Shown here one piece after another: positions 50,460 to 62,763 of a stretch of DNA of 64,000 nt (the first letter of the stretch is position 1; every line of letters begins with the position of its first letter). The position numbers were made by a program, and so were the translations under genes. Origin of the DNA: Sacculina carcini (lineage: Eukaryota > Arthropoda > Thecostraca > Sacculinidae). Where the stretch lies: assembly GCA_916048095.2 (NCBI GenBank), contig OU696591.1:3506568-3570567 (forward strand). Reading direction: 5' to 3'. The notes beneath the pieces are model-generated. The model was not told the DNA's origin and made no database searches. It saw nothing but the letters and a program-made list of their open reading frames with translations.

Positions 50460-51378
50460 ATTCATCCAATTTATTTCGATTATTTGTGTGTAGAGTTTAG
50501 TGTTGAGTGAAGAAAGTTATTACCTGGCTGGGATTCGAACCGAGGTCCTCGGGGTTCGAGCAGAGTCTTACGCGGTTCGGCCATTGTAGATGTTCAAGAG
50601 AGATGGTTTATATGTGGTATATATAGTGCGCAAGCACGAGTGTACAATTAATATATAGAATTGTGAGATACTTGTGGCGCACATGATACAATTGTGGCGC
50701 ACGTTTTTGATATATTAATGTTTATTATATTTGGTTATGCTAACTAAATTAATTTAGAGTTGTGAGACAAATGCACATGATACAATTGTGGCGCGCGTAT
50801 TTGGTATATTAATGTTTATTATATTATGTTATGCTAATTAAATAAATTTAGAGAATTGTGAAACACTTGTGACGCACATGATACAATTGTGGCGCGCGTA
50901 TTAGGTATATTAATGTTTTTTAAATTAGTTTGAGAATTAAATTAATTCATAGAATTGTGAGACACTTGTGGCGCACATGATACAATTGTGGCGCACGTAT
51001 TTCGTATATTAATGTTTATTATATTAGGTTATGATAATTAGTTGTGTTAAGACAAGTTGATTTAAAAATATAATGAAATTAAATTGAAAAATATTTATCA
51101 AGTGTGTTTAAACGGGTGAATAGACGGTGTATGGTAGAAGATGTCTATAACAATGATTTGTTCAAACTGCGCATGCGCAGACGTCAGCGCGGTATCACGT
51201 ACGCGGTGCGTGATTGTGCACCATCCAAGGTTACCTTGAGATGGCGCCAGACTGGCGGGGAATGTGTTTGATGTACTGCGCATGCGCAGACGTCAGCGCG
51301 GTATCATGGTGTGTGCATTGCATCAGCCAAGGTGACCTTGAATGCAGTGCTGAGTCAGCACTGCTGACGTCATCTATA
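50460..51378 (+). repeat. Core 31 (B2)
   Basis: cggtgTatgg as in core 26, but four subrepeats. Private acgtTtttgatat near 50704. Confidence 0.95.
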
Positions 51379-52078
51379 TTTTCTTCATTTTCTTTATTTT
51401 CTTTATTTTCTTTATTTTCTTTATTTTCTTTATTTTCTTTATTTTCTTTATTTTCTTTATTTTCTTTATTTTCTTTATTTTCTTTATTTTCTTTATTTTC
51501 TTTATTTTCTTTATTTTCTTTATTTTCTTTATTTTCTTTATTTTCTTTATTTTCTTTATTTTCTTTATTTTCTTTATTTTCTTTATTTTCTTTATTTTCT
51601 TTATTTTCTTTATTTTCTTTATTTTCTCTATTTTCTTTATTTTCTTTATTTTCTTTATTTTGTTTATTTTCTTTATTTTCTTTATTTTCTTTATTTTATT
51701 TATTTTATTTATTTTCTTTATTTTCTTTATTTTCTTTATATTCTTTATTTTATTTATTTTCTTTATTTTATTTATTTTCTTCATTTTATTTATTTTTATT
51801 TTTATTTTTTTTCTTTATATTCTTTATTTTATTTATTTTCTTTATTTTATTTATTTTCTTCATTTTATTTATTTTATTTATTTTATTTATTTTATTTATT
51901 TTCTTTATTTTCTTTATTTTCTTTATTTTCTTTATTTTCTTTATTTTCTTTATTTTCTTTATTTTCTTTATTTTCTTTATTTTATTTATTTTCTTCATTT
52001 TATTTATTTTATTTATTTTCTTTATTTTCATTATTTTCTTTATTTTCTTTATTTTCTTTATTTTCTTTATTTTATTTA
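51379..52078. repeat. 9-bp-repeat tract m31 (700 bp, phase-broken)
   Basis: As m26, with a disordered T-rich patch at about 51790-51815 and the same 7-bp remainder. Contains TTTTGTTTA near 51658. Confidence 0.9.
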
Positions 52079-52262
52079 ATTCATCCAATTTATTTCGATT
52101 ATTTGTGTGTAGAGTTTAGTGTTGAGTGAAGAAAGTTATTACCTGGCTGGGATTCGAACCGAGGTCCTCGGGGTTCGAGCAGAGTCTTACGCGGTCCGGC
52201 CATTGTAGATGTTCAAGAGAGATGGTTTATATGTGGTATATATAGTGCGCAAGCACGAGTGT
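52079..52262 (+). repeat. Truncated core 31b (first 184 bp only)
   Basis: Same breakpoint after gcacgagtgt and same cggCccggcc A-box change as 43232-43415. Confidence 0.95.
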
Positions 52263-53020
52263 TATTTTCTTTATTTTCTTTATTTTCTTTATTTTCTTTA
52301 TTTTATTTATTTTATTTATTTTATTTATTTTATTTATTTTCTTTATTTTCTTTATTTTCTTTATTTTCTTTATTTTCTTTATTTTCTTTATTTTCTTTAT
52401 TTTCTTTATTTTCTTTATTTTCTTTATTTTCTTTATTTTCTTTATTTTCTTTATTTTCTTTATTTTCTTTATTTTCTTTATTTTCTTTATTTTCTTTATT
52501 TTCTTTATTTTCTTTATTTTATTTATTTTATTTATTTTATTTATTTTATTTATTTTATTTATTTTATTTATTTTATTTATTTTATTTATTTTATTTATTT
52601 TATTTATTTTATTTATTTTATTTATTTTATTTATTTTATTTATTTTATTTATTTTATTTATTTTATTTATTTTATTTATTTTCTTTATTTTCTTTATTTT
52701 CCTTATTTTCTTTATTTTCTTTATTTTCTTTATTTTATTTATTTTCTTTATTTTCTTTATTTTCTTTATTTTCTTTATTTTCTTTATTTTCTTTATTTTC
52801 TTTATTTTCTTTATTTTATTTATTTTCTTTATTTTCTTTATTTTCTTTATTTTCTTTATTTTATTTATTTTCTTCATTTTATTTATTTTCTTTATTTTCT
52901 TTATTTTCTTTATTTTCTTTATTTTCTTTATTTTCTTTATTTTCTTTATTTTCTTTATTTTCTTTATTTTCTTTATTTTCTTTATTTTCTTTATTTTCTT
53001 TATTTTATTTATTTTATTTA
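52263..53020. repeat. 9-bp-repeat tract m31b (TA + 84 repeats)
   Basis: TTTTCTTTA with a TTTTATTTA block (about 52517-52680), one TTTTCCTTA, TTTTCTTCA near 52870. Confidence 0.95.
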
Positions 53021-53939
53021 ATTCATCCAATTTATTTCGATTATTTGTGTGTAGAGTTTAGTGTTGAGTGAAGAAAGTTATTACCTGGCTGGGATTCGAA
53101 CCGAGGTCCTCGGGGTTCGAGCAGAGTCTTACGCGGTTCGGCCATTGTAGATGTTCAAGAGAGATGGTTTATATGTGGTATATATAGTGCGCAAGCACGA
53201 GTGTACAATTAATATATAGAATTGTGAGATACTTGTGGCGCACATGATACAATTGTGGCGCACGTATTAGATATATTAATGTTTATTATATTTGGTTATG
53301 CTAACTAAATTAATTTAGAGTTGTGAGACAAATGCACATGATACAATTGTGGCGCGCGTATTTGGTATATTAATGTTTATTATATTATGTTATGCTAATT
53401 AAATAAATTTAGAGAATTGTGAAACACTTGTGACGCACATGATACAATTGTGGCGCGCGTATTAGGTATATTAATGTTTTTTAAACTAGTTTGAGAATTA
53501 AATTAATTCATAGAATTGTGAGACACTTGTGGCGCACATGATACAATTGTGGCGCACGTATTTCGTATATTAATGTTTATTATATTAGGTTATGATAATT
53601 AGTTGTGTTAAAACAAGTTGATTTAAAAATATAATGAAATTAATTTGAAAAATATTTATCAATTGTGTTTAAACGGGTGAATAGACGGTGGTTGGTAGAA
53701 GATGTCTATAACAATGATTTGTTCAAACTGCGCATGCGCAGACGTCAGCGCGGTATCACGTACGAGGTGCGTGATTGTGCACCATCCAAGGTTACCTTGA
53801 GATGGCGCCAGACTGGCGGGGAATGTGTTTGATGTACTGCGCATGCGCAGACGTCAGCGCGGTATCATGGTGTGTGCATTGCATCAGCCAAGGTGACCTT
53901 GAATGCAGTGCTGAGTCAGCACTGCTGACGTCATCTATA
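53021..53939 (+). repeat. Core 32 (mosaic)
   Basis: A-type right end, cggtggTtgg, tacgAggtgcg. Private tatcaaTtgtg near 53663. Confidence 0.95.
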
Positions 53940-54893
53940 TTTTCTTTATTTTCTTTATTTTCTTTATTTTCTTTATTTTCTTTATTTTCTTTATTTTCTT
54001 TATTTTCTTTATTTTCTTTATTTTCTTTATTTTCTTTATTTTCTTTATTTTCTTTATTTTCTTTATTTTCTTTATTTTCTTTATTTTCTTTATTTTCTTT
54101 ATTTTCTTTATTTTCTTTATTTTCTTTATTTTCTTTATTTTCTTTATTTTCTTTATTTTCTTTATTTTCTTTATTTTCTTTATTTTCTTTATTTTCTTTT
54201 TTTTCTTTTTTTTCTTTATTTTCTTTATTTTCTTTATTTTCTTTATTTTCTTTATTTTCTTTATTTTCTTTATTTTCTTTATTTTCTTTATTTTCTTTAT
54301 TTTCTTTATTTTCTTTATTTTCTTTATTTTCTTTATTTTCTTTATTTTCTTTATTTTCTTTATTTTCTTTATTTTCTTTATTTTCTTTATTTTCTTTATT
54401 TTCTTTATTTTCTTTATTTTCTTTATTTTCTTTATTTTCTTTATTTTCTTTATTTTCTTTATTTTCTTTATTTTCTTTATTTTCTTTATTTTCTTTATTT
54501 TCTTTATTTTCTTTATTTTCTTTATTTTCTTTATTTTCTTTATTTTCTTTATTTTCTTTATTTTCTTCATTTTCTTCATTTTCTTCATTTTCTTTATTTT
54601 CTTTATTTTCTTTATTTTCTTTATTTTCTTTATTTTCTTTATTTTCTTTATTTTCTTTATTTTCTTTATTTTCTTTATTTTCTTTATTTTCTTTATTTTC
54701 TTTATTTTCTTTATTTTCTTTATTTTCTTTATTTTCTTTATTTTCTTTATTTTCTTTATTTTCTTTATTTTCTTTATTTTCTTTATTTTCTTTATTTTCT
54801 TTATTTTCTCTATTTTCTTTATTTTCTTTATTTTATTTATTTTATTTATTTTCTTTATTTTAATTATTTTCTTTATTTTATTTATTTTATTTA
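53940..54893. repeat. 9-bp-repeat tract m32 (106 repeats)
   Basis: Long nearly pure TTTTCTTTA with two TTTTCTTTT (near 54200), three TTTTCTTCA (near 54565-54590), TTTTCTCTA, and TTTTATTTA/TTTTAATTA at the right end. Confidence 0.95.
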
Positions 54894-55812
54894 ATTCATC
54901 CAATTTATTTCGATTATTTGTGTGTAGAGTTTAGTGTTGAGTGAAGAAAGTTATTACCTGGCTGGGATTCGAACCGAGGTCCTCGGGGTTCGAGCAGAGT
55001 CTTACGCGGTTCGGCCATTGTAGATGTTCAAGAGAGATGGTTTATATGTGGTATATATAGTGCGCAAGCACGAGTGTACAATTAATATATAGAATTGTGA
55101 GATACTTGTGGCGCACATGATACAATTGTGGCGCACGTATTAGATATATTAATGTTTATTATATTTGGTTATGCTAACTAAATTAATTTAGAGTTGTGAG
55201 ACAAATGCACATGATACAATTGTGGCGCGCGTATTTGGTATATTAATGTTTATTATATTATGTTATGCTAATTAAATAAATTTAGAGAATTGTGAAACAC
55301 TTGTGACGCACATGATACAATTGTGGCGCGCGTATTAGGTATATTAATGTTTTTTAAACTAGTTTGAGAATTAAATTAATTCATAGAATTGTGAGACACT
55401 TGTGGCGCACATGATACAATTGTGGCGCACGTATTTCGTATATTAATGTTTATTATATTAGGTTATGATAATTAGTTGTGTTAAAACAAGTTGATTTAAA
55501 AATATAATGAAATTAATTTGAAAAATATTTATCAAGTGTGTTTAAACGGGTGAATAGACGGTGGTTGGTAGAAGATGTCTATAACAATGATTTGTTCAAA
55601 CTGCGCATGCGCAGACGTCAGCGCGGTATCACGTACGAGGTGCGTGATTGTGCACCATCCAAGGTTACCTTGAGATGGCGCCAGACTGGCGGGGAATGTG
55701 TTTGATGTACTGCGCATGCGCAGACGTCAGCGCGGTATCATGGTGTGTGCATTGCATCAGCCAAGGTGACCTTGAATGCAGTGCTGAGTCAGCACTGCTG
55801 ACGTCATCTATA
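54894..55812 (+). repeat. Core 33 (mosaic)
   Basis: Same mosaic haplotype as cores 27 and 32, without their private changes. Confidence 0.95.
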
Positions 55813-56928
55813 TTTTCTTTATTTTCTTTATTTTCTTTATTTTCTTTATTTTCTTTATTTTCTTTATTTTCTTTATTTTCTTTATTTTCTTTATTTTCTG
55901 TATTTTCTTTATTTTCTTTATTTTCTTTATTTTCTTTATTTTCTTTATTTTCTTTATTTTCTTTATTTTCTTTATTTTCTTTATTTTCTTTATTTTCTTT
56001 ATTTTCTTTATTTTCTTTATTTTCTTTATTTTCTTTATTTTCTTTATTTTCTTTATTTTCTTTATTTTCTTTATTTTCTTTATTTTCTTTATTTTCTTTA
56101 TTTTCTTTATTTTCTTTATTTTCTTTATTTTCTTTATTTTCTTTATTTTCTTTATTTTCTTTATTTTCTTTATTTTCTTTATTTTCTTTATTTTCTTTAT
56201 TTTCTTTATTTTCTTTATTTTCTTTATTTTCTTTATTTTCTTTATTTTCTTTATTTTCTTTATTTTCTTTATTTTCTTTATTTTCTTTATTTTCTTTATT
56301 TTCTTTATTTTCTTTATTTTCTTTATTTTCTTTATTTTCTTTATTTTCTTTATTTTCTTTATTTTCTTTATTTTCTTTATTTTCTTTATTTTCTTTATTT
56401 TCTTTATTTTCTTTATTTTCTTTATTTTCTTTATTTTCTTTATTTTCTTTATTTTCTTTATTTTCTTTATTTTCTTTATTTTCTTTATTTTCTTTATTTT
56501 CTTTATTTTCTTTATTTTCTTTATTTTCTTTATTTTCTTCATTTTCTTCATTTTCTTTATTTTCTTTATTTTCTTTATTTTCTTTATTTTCTTTATTTTC
56601 TTTATTTTCTTTATTTTCTTTATTTTCTTTATTTTCTTTATTTTCTTTATTTTCTTTATTTTCTTTATTTTCTTTATTTTCTTTATTTTCTTTATTTTCT
56701 TTATTTTCTTTATTTTCTTTATTTTCTTTATTTTCTTTATTTTCTTTATTTTCTTTATTTTCTTTATTTTATTTATTTTATTTATTTTCTTTATTTTCTT
56801 TATTTTCTTTATTTTCTTTATTTTCTTTATTTTCTTTATTTTCTCTATTTTCTTTATTTTCTTTATTTTATTTATTTTATTTATTTTCTTTATTTTATTT
56901 ATTTTATTTATTTTATTTATTTTATTTA
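55813..56928. repeat. 9-bp-repeat tract m33 (124 repeats)
   Basis: Nearly pure TTTTCTTTA with one TTTTCTGTA (near 55900), two TTTTCTTCA (near 56540), a TTTTATTTA pair near 56770, and TTTTATTTA at the right end. Confidence 0.95.
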
Positions 56929-57847
56929 ATTCATCCAATTTATTTCGATTATTTGTGTGTAGAGTTTAGTGTTGAGTGAAGAAAGTTATTACCTGGCTGG
57001 GATTCGAACCGAGGTCCTCGGGGTTCGAGCAGAGTCTTACGCGGTTCGGCCATTGTAGATGTTCAAGAGAGATGGTTTATATGTGGTATATATAGTGCGC
57101 AAGCACGAGTGTACAATTAATATATAGAATTGTGAGATACTTGTGGCGCACATGATACAATTGTGGCGCACGTATTAGATATATTAATGTTTATTATATT
57201 TGGTTATGCTAACTAAATTAATTTAGAGTTGTGAGACAAATGCACATGATACAATTGTGGCGCGCGTATTTGGTATATTAATGTTTATTATATTATGTTA
57301 TGCTAATTAAATAAATTTAGAGAATTGTGAAACACTTGTGACGCACATGATACAATTGTGGCGCGCGTATTAGGTATATTAATGTTTTTTAAATTAGTTT
57401 GAGAATTAAATTAATTCATAGAATTGTGAGACACTTGTGGCGCACATGATACAATTGTGGCGCACGTATTTCGTATATTAATGTTTATTATATTAGGTTA
57501 TGATAATTAGTTGTGTTAAGACAAGTTGATTTAAAAATATAATGAAATTAAATTGAAAAATATTTATCAAGTGTGTTTAAACGGGTGAATAGACGGTGGA
57601 TGGTAGAAGATGTCTATAACAATGATTTGTTCAAACTGCGCATGCGCAGACGTCAGCGCGGTATCACGTACGCGGTGCGTGATTGTGCACCATCCAAGGT
57701 TACCTTGAGATGGCGCCAGACTGGCGGGGAATGTGTTTGATGTACTGCGCATGCGCAGACGTCAGCGCGGTATCATGGTGTGTGCATTGCATCAGCCAAG
57801 GTGACCTTGAATGCAGTGCTGAGTCAGCACTGCTGACGTCATCTATA
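56929..57847 (+). repeat. Core 34 (B2)
   Basis: B2 consensus. Confidence 0.95.
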
Positions 57848-58801
57848 TTTTCTTTATTTTCTTTATTTTCTTTATTTTCTTTATTTTCTTTATTTTCTTT
57901 ATTTTCTTTATTTTCTTTATTTTCTTTATTTTCTTTATTTTCTTTATTTTCTTTATTTTCTTTATTTTCTTTATTTTCTTTATTTTCTTTATTTTCTTTA
58001 TTTTCTTTATTTTCTTTATTTTCTTTATTTTCTTTATTTTCTTTATTTTCTTTATTTTCTTTATTTTCTTTATTTTCTTTATTTTCTTTATTTTCTTTAT
58101 TTTCTTTATTTTCTTTATTTTCTTTATTTTCTTTATTTTCTTTATTTTCTTTATTTTCTTTATTTTCTTTATTTTCTTTATTTTCTTTATTTTCTTTATT
58201 TTCTTTATTTTCTTTATTTTCTTTATTTTCTTTATTTTCTTTATTTTCTTTATTTTCTTTATTTTCTTTATTTTCTTTATTTTCTTTATTTTCTTTATTT
58301 TCTTTATTTTCTTTATTTTCTTTATTTTCTTTATTTTCTTTATTTTCTTTATTTTCTTTATTTTCTTTATTTTCTTTATTTTCTTTATTTTCTTTATTTT
58401 CTTTATTTTCTTTATTTTCTTTATTTTCTTTATTTTCTTTATTTTCTTCATTTTCTTTATTTTCTTTATTTTCTTTATTTTCTTTATTTTCTTTATTTTC
58501 TTTATTTTCTTTATTTTCTTTATTTTCTTTATTTTCTTTATTTTCTTTATTTTCTTTATTTTCTTTATTTTCTTTATTTTCTTTATTTTCTTTATTTTCT
58601 TTATTTTCTTTATTTTCTTTATTTTCTTTATTTTCTTTATTTTCTTTATTTTCTTTATTTTCTTTATTTTCTTTATTTTCTTTATTTTCTTTATTTTCTT
58701 TATTTTCTTTATTTTCTCTATTTTCTTTATTTTCTTTATTTTATTTATTTTATTTATTTTCTTTATTTTATTTATTTTCTTTATTTTATTTATTTTATTT
58801 A
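57848..58801. repeat. 9-bp-repeat tract m34 (106 repeats)
   Basis: Nearly pure TTTTCTTTA with one TTTTCTTCA near 58446, one TTTTCTCTA, TTTTATTTA islands at the right end. Confidence 0.95.
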
Positions 58802-59720
58802 ATTCATCCAATTTATTTCGATTATTTGTGTGTAGAGTTTAGTGTTGAGTGAAGAAAGTTATTACCTGGCTGGGATTCGAACCGAGGTCCTCGGGGTTCG
58901 AGCAGAGTCTTACGCGGTTCGGCCATTGTAGATGTTCAAGAGAGATGGTTTATATGTGGTATATATAGTGCGCAAGCACGAGTGTACAATTAATATATAG
59001 AATTGTGAGATACTTGTGGCGCACATGATACAATTGTGGCGCACGTATTAGATATATTAATGTTTATTATATTTGGTTATGCTAACTAAATTAATTTAGA
59101 GTTGTGAGACAAATGCACATGATACAATTGTGGCGCGCGTATTTGGTATATTAATGTTTATTATATTATGTTATGCTAATTAAATAAATTTAGAGAATTG
59201 TGAAACACTTGTGACGCACATGATACAATTGTGGCGCGCGTATTAGGTATATTAATGTTTTTTAAATTAGTTTGAGAATTAAATTAATTCATAGAATTGT
59301 GAGACACTTGTGGCGCACATGATACAATTGTGGCGCACGTATTTCGTATATTAATGTTTATTATATTAGGTTATGATAATTAGTTGTGTTAAGACAAGTT
59401 GATTTAAAAATATAATGAAATTAAATTGAAAAATATTTATCAAGTGTGTTTAAACGGGTGAATAGACGGTGGATGGTAGAAGATGTCTATAACAATGATT
59501 TGTTCAAACTGCGCATGCGCAGACGTCAGCGCGGTATCACGTACGCGGTGCGTGATTGTGCACCATCCAAGGTTACCTTGAGATGGCGCCAGACTGGCGG
59601 GGAATGTGTTTGATGTACTGCGCATGCGCAGACGTCAGCGCGGTATCATGGTGTGTGCATTGCATCAGCCAAGGTGACCTTGAATGCAGTGCTGAGTCAG
59701 CACTGCTGACGTCATCTATA
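58802..59720 (+). repeat. Core 35 (B2)
   Basis: B2 consensus. Confidence 0.95.
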
Positions 59721-60530
59721 TTTTCTTTATTTTCTTTATTTTCTTTATTTTCTTTATTTTCTTTATTTTCTTTATTTTCTTTATTTTCTTTATTTTCTTT
59801 ATTTTCTTTATTTTCTTTATTTTCTTTATTTTCTTTATTTTCTTTATTTTCTTTATTTTCTTTATTTTCTTTATTTTCTTTATTTTCTTTATTTTCTTTA
59901 TTTTCTTTATTTTCTTTATTTTCTTTATTTTCTTTATTTTCTTTATTTTCTTTATTTTCTTTATTTTCTTTATTTTCTTTATTTTCTTTATTTTCTTTAT
60001 TTTCTTTATTTTCTTTATTTTCTTTATTTTCTTTATTTTCTTTATTTTCATTATTTTCTTTATTTTCTTTATTTTCTTTATTTTCTTTATTTTCTTTATT
60101 TTCTTTATTTTCTTTATTTTCTTTATTTTCTTTATTTTCTTTATTTTTTTTATTTTCTTTATTTTCTTTATTTTCTTTATTTTCTTTATTTTCTTTATTT
60201 TCTTTATTTTCTTTATTTTCTTTATTTTCTTTATTTTCTTTATTTTCTTTATTTTCTTTATTTTCTTTATTTTCTTTATTTTCTTTATTTTCTTTATTTT
60301 CTTTATTTTCTTTATTTTCTTTATTTTCTTTATTTTCTTTATTTTCTTTATTTTCTTTATTTTATTTATTTTATTTATTTTCTTTATTTTCTTTATTTTC
60401 TTTATTTTCTTTATTTTCTTTATTTTCTTTATTTTCTTTATTTTCTCTATTTTCTTTATTTTCTTTATTTTATTTATTTTATTTATTTTCTTTATTTTAT
60501 TTATTTTCTTTATTTTATTTATTTTATTTA
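59721..60530. repeat. 9-bp-repeat tract m35 (90 repeats)
   Basis: TTTTCTTTA with one TTTTCATTA near 60050, one TTTTTTTTA near 60145, then right-end TTTTATTTA islands. Confidence 0.95.
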
Positions 60531-61449
60531 ATTCATCCAATTTATTTCGATTATTTGTGTGTAGAGTTTAGTGTTGAGTGAAGAAAGTTATTACCTGGCT
60601 GGGATTCGAACCGAGGTCCTCGGGGTTCGAGCAGAGTCTTACGCGGTCCGGCCATTGTAGATGTTCAAGAGAGATGGTTTATATGTGGTATATATAGTGC
60701 GCAAGCACGAGTGTACAATTAATATATAGAATTGTGAGATACTTGTGGCGCACATGATACAATTGTGGCGCACGTATTAGATATATTAATGTTTATTATA
60801 TTTGGTTATGCTAACTAAATTAATTTAGAGTTGTGAGACAAATGCACATGATACAATTGTGGCGCGCGTATTTGGTATATTAATGTTTATTATATTATGT
60901 TATGCTAATTAAATAAATTTAGAGAATTGTGAAACACTTGTGACGCACATGATACAATTGTGGCGCGCGTATTAGGTATATTAATGTTTTTTAAATTAGT
61001 TTGAGAATTAAATTAATTCATAGAATTGTGAGACACTTGTGGCGCACATGATACAATTGTGGCGCACGTATTTCGTATATTAATGTTTATTATATTAGGT
61101 TATGATAATTAGTTGTGTTAAGACAAGTTGATTTAAAAATATAATGAAATTAAATTGAAAAATATTTATCAAGTGTGTTTAAACGGGTGAATAGACGGTG
61201 GATGGTAGAAGATGTCTATAACAATGATTTGTTCAAACTGCGCATGCGCAGACGTCAGCGCGGTATCACGTACGCGGTGCGTGATTGTGCACCATCCAAG
61301 GTTACCTTGAGATGGCGCCAGACTGGCGGGGAATGTGTTTGATGTACTGCGCATGCGCAGACGTCAGCGCGGTATCATGGTGTGTGCATTGCATCAGCCA
61401 AGGTGACCTTGAATGCAGTGCTGAGTCAGCACTGCTGACGTCATCTATA
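60531..61449 (+). repeat. Core 36 (B2, A-box variant)
   Basis: cggCccggcc near 60647, the A-box change otherwise found only in the two truncated cores. Confidence 0.95.
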
Positions 61450-62763
61450 TTTTCTTTATTTTCTTTATTTTCTTTATTTTCTTTATTTTCTTTATTTTCT
61501 TTATTTTCTTTATTTTCTTTATTTTCTTTATTTTCTTTATTTTCTTTATTTTCTTTATTTTCTTTATTTTCTTTATTTTCTTTATTTTCTTTATTTTCTT
61601 TATTTTCTTTATTTTCTTTATTTTCTTTATTTTCTTTATTTTCTTTATTTTCTTTATTTTCTTTATTTTCTTTATTTTCTTTATTTTCTTTATTTTCTTT
61701 ATTTTCTTTATTTTCTTTATTTTCTTTATTTTCTTTATTTTCTTTATTTTCTTTATTTTCATTATTTTCTTTATTTTCTTTATTTTCTTTATTTTCTTTA
61801 TTTTCTTTATTTTCTTTATTTTCTTTATTTTCTTTATTTTCTTTATTTTCTTTATTTTCTTTATTTTCTTTATTTTCTTTATTTTCTTTATTTTCTTTAT
61901 TTTCTTTATTTTCTTTATTTTCTTTATTTTCTTTATTTTCTTTATTTTCTTTATTTTCTTTATTTTCTTTATTTTCTTTATTTTCTTTATTTTCTTTATT
62001 TTCTTTATTTTCTTTATTTTCTTTATTTTCTTTATTTTCTTTATTTTCTTTATTTTCTTTATTTTCTTTATTTTCTTTATTTTCTTTATTTTCTTTATTT
62101 TCTTTATTTTCTTTATTTTCTTTATTTTCTTTATTTTCTTTATTTTCTTTATTTTCTTTATTTTCTTTATTTTCTTTATTTTCTTTATTTTCTTTATTTT
62201 CTTTATTTTCTTTATTTTCTTTATTTTCTTTATTTTCTTTATTTTCTTTATTTTCTTTATTTTCTTTATTTTCTTTATTTTCTTTATTTTCTTTATTTTC
62301 TTTATTTTCTTTATTTTCTTTATTTTCTTTATTTTCTTTATTTTCTTTATTTTCTTTATTTTCTTTATTTTCTTTATTTTCTTTATTTTCTTTATTTTCT
62401 TTATTTTCTTTATTTTCTTTATTTTCTTTATTTTCTTTATTTTCTTTATTTTCTTTATTTTCTTTATTTTCTTTATTTTCTTTATTTTCTTCATTTTCTT
62501 TATTTTCTTTATTTTCTTTATTTTCTTTATTTTCTTTATTTTCTTTATTTTCTTTATTTTCTTTATTTTCTTTATTTTCTTTATTTTCTTTATTTTCTTT
62601 ATTTTCTTTATTTTCTTTATTTTCTTTATTTTCTTTATTTTCTTTATTTTCTTTATTTTCTTTATTTTCTTTATTTTCTCCATTTTCTTTATTTTCTTTA
62701 TTTTATTTATTTTATTTATTTTCTTTATTTTATTTATTTTCTTTATTTTATTTATTTTATTTA
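61450..62763. repeat. 9-bp-repeat tract m36 (146 repeats)
   Basis: Nearly pure TTTTCTTTA with TTTTCATTA (near 61757), TTTTCTTCA (near 62490), TTTTCTCCA (near 62678), and right-end TTTTATTTA islands. Confidence 0.95.

Larger units (their letters stand above)
50460..53939 (+). repeat. Duplicated block of core 31, truncated core and core 32 (paralogue of 41568-45245)
   Basis: The order full core with cggtgTatgg, disordered tract, 184-bp truncated core, tract, core with cggtggTtgg and tacgAggtgcg occurs here and at 41568-45245, 8.7-8.8 kb apart. Tract lengths differ by multiples of 9 (m31 minus m26 = 54 bp). Confidence 0.85.
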
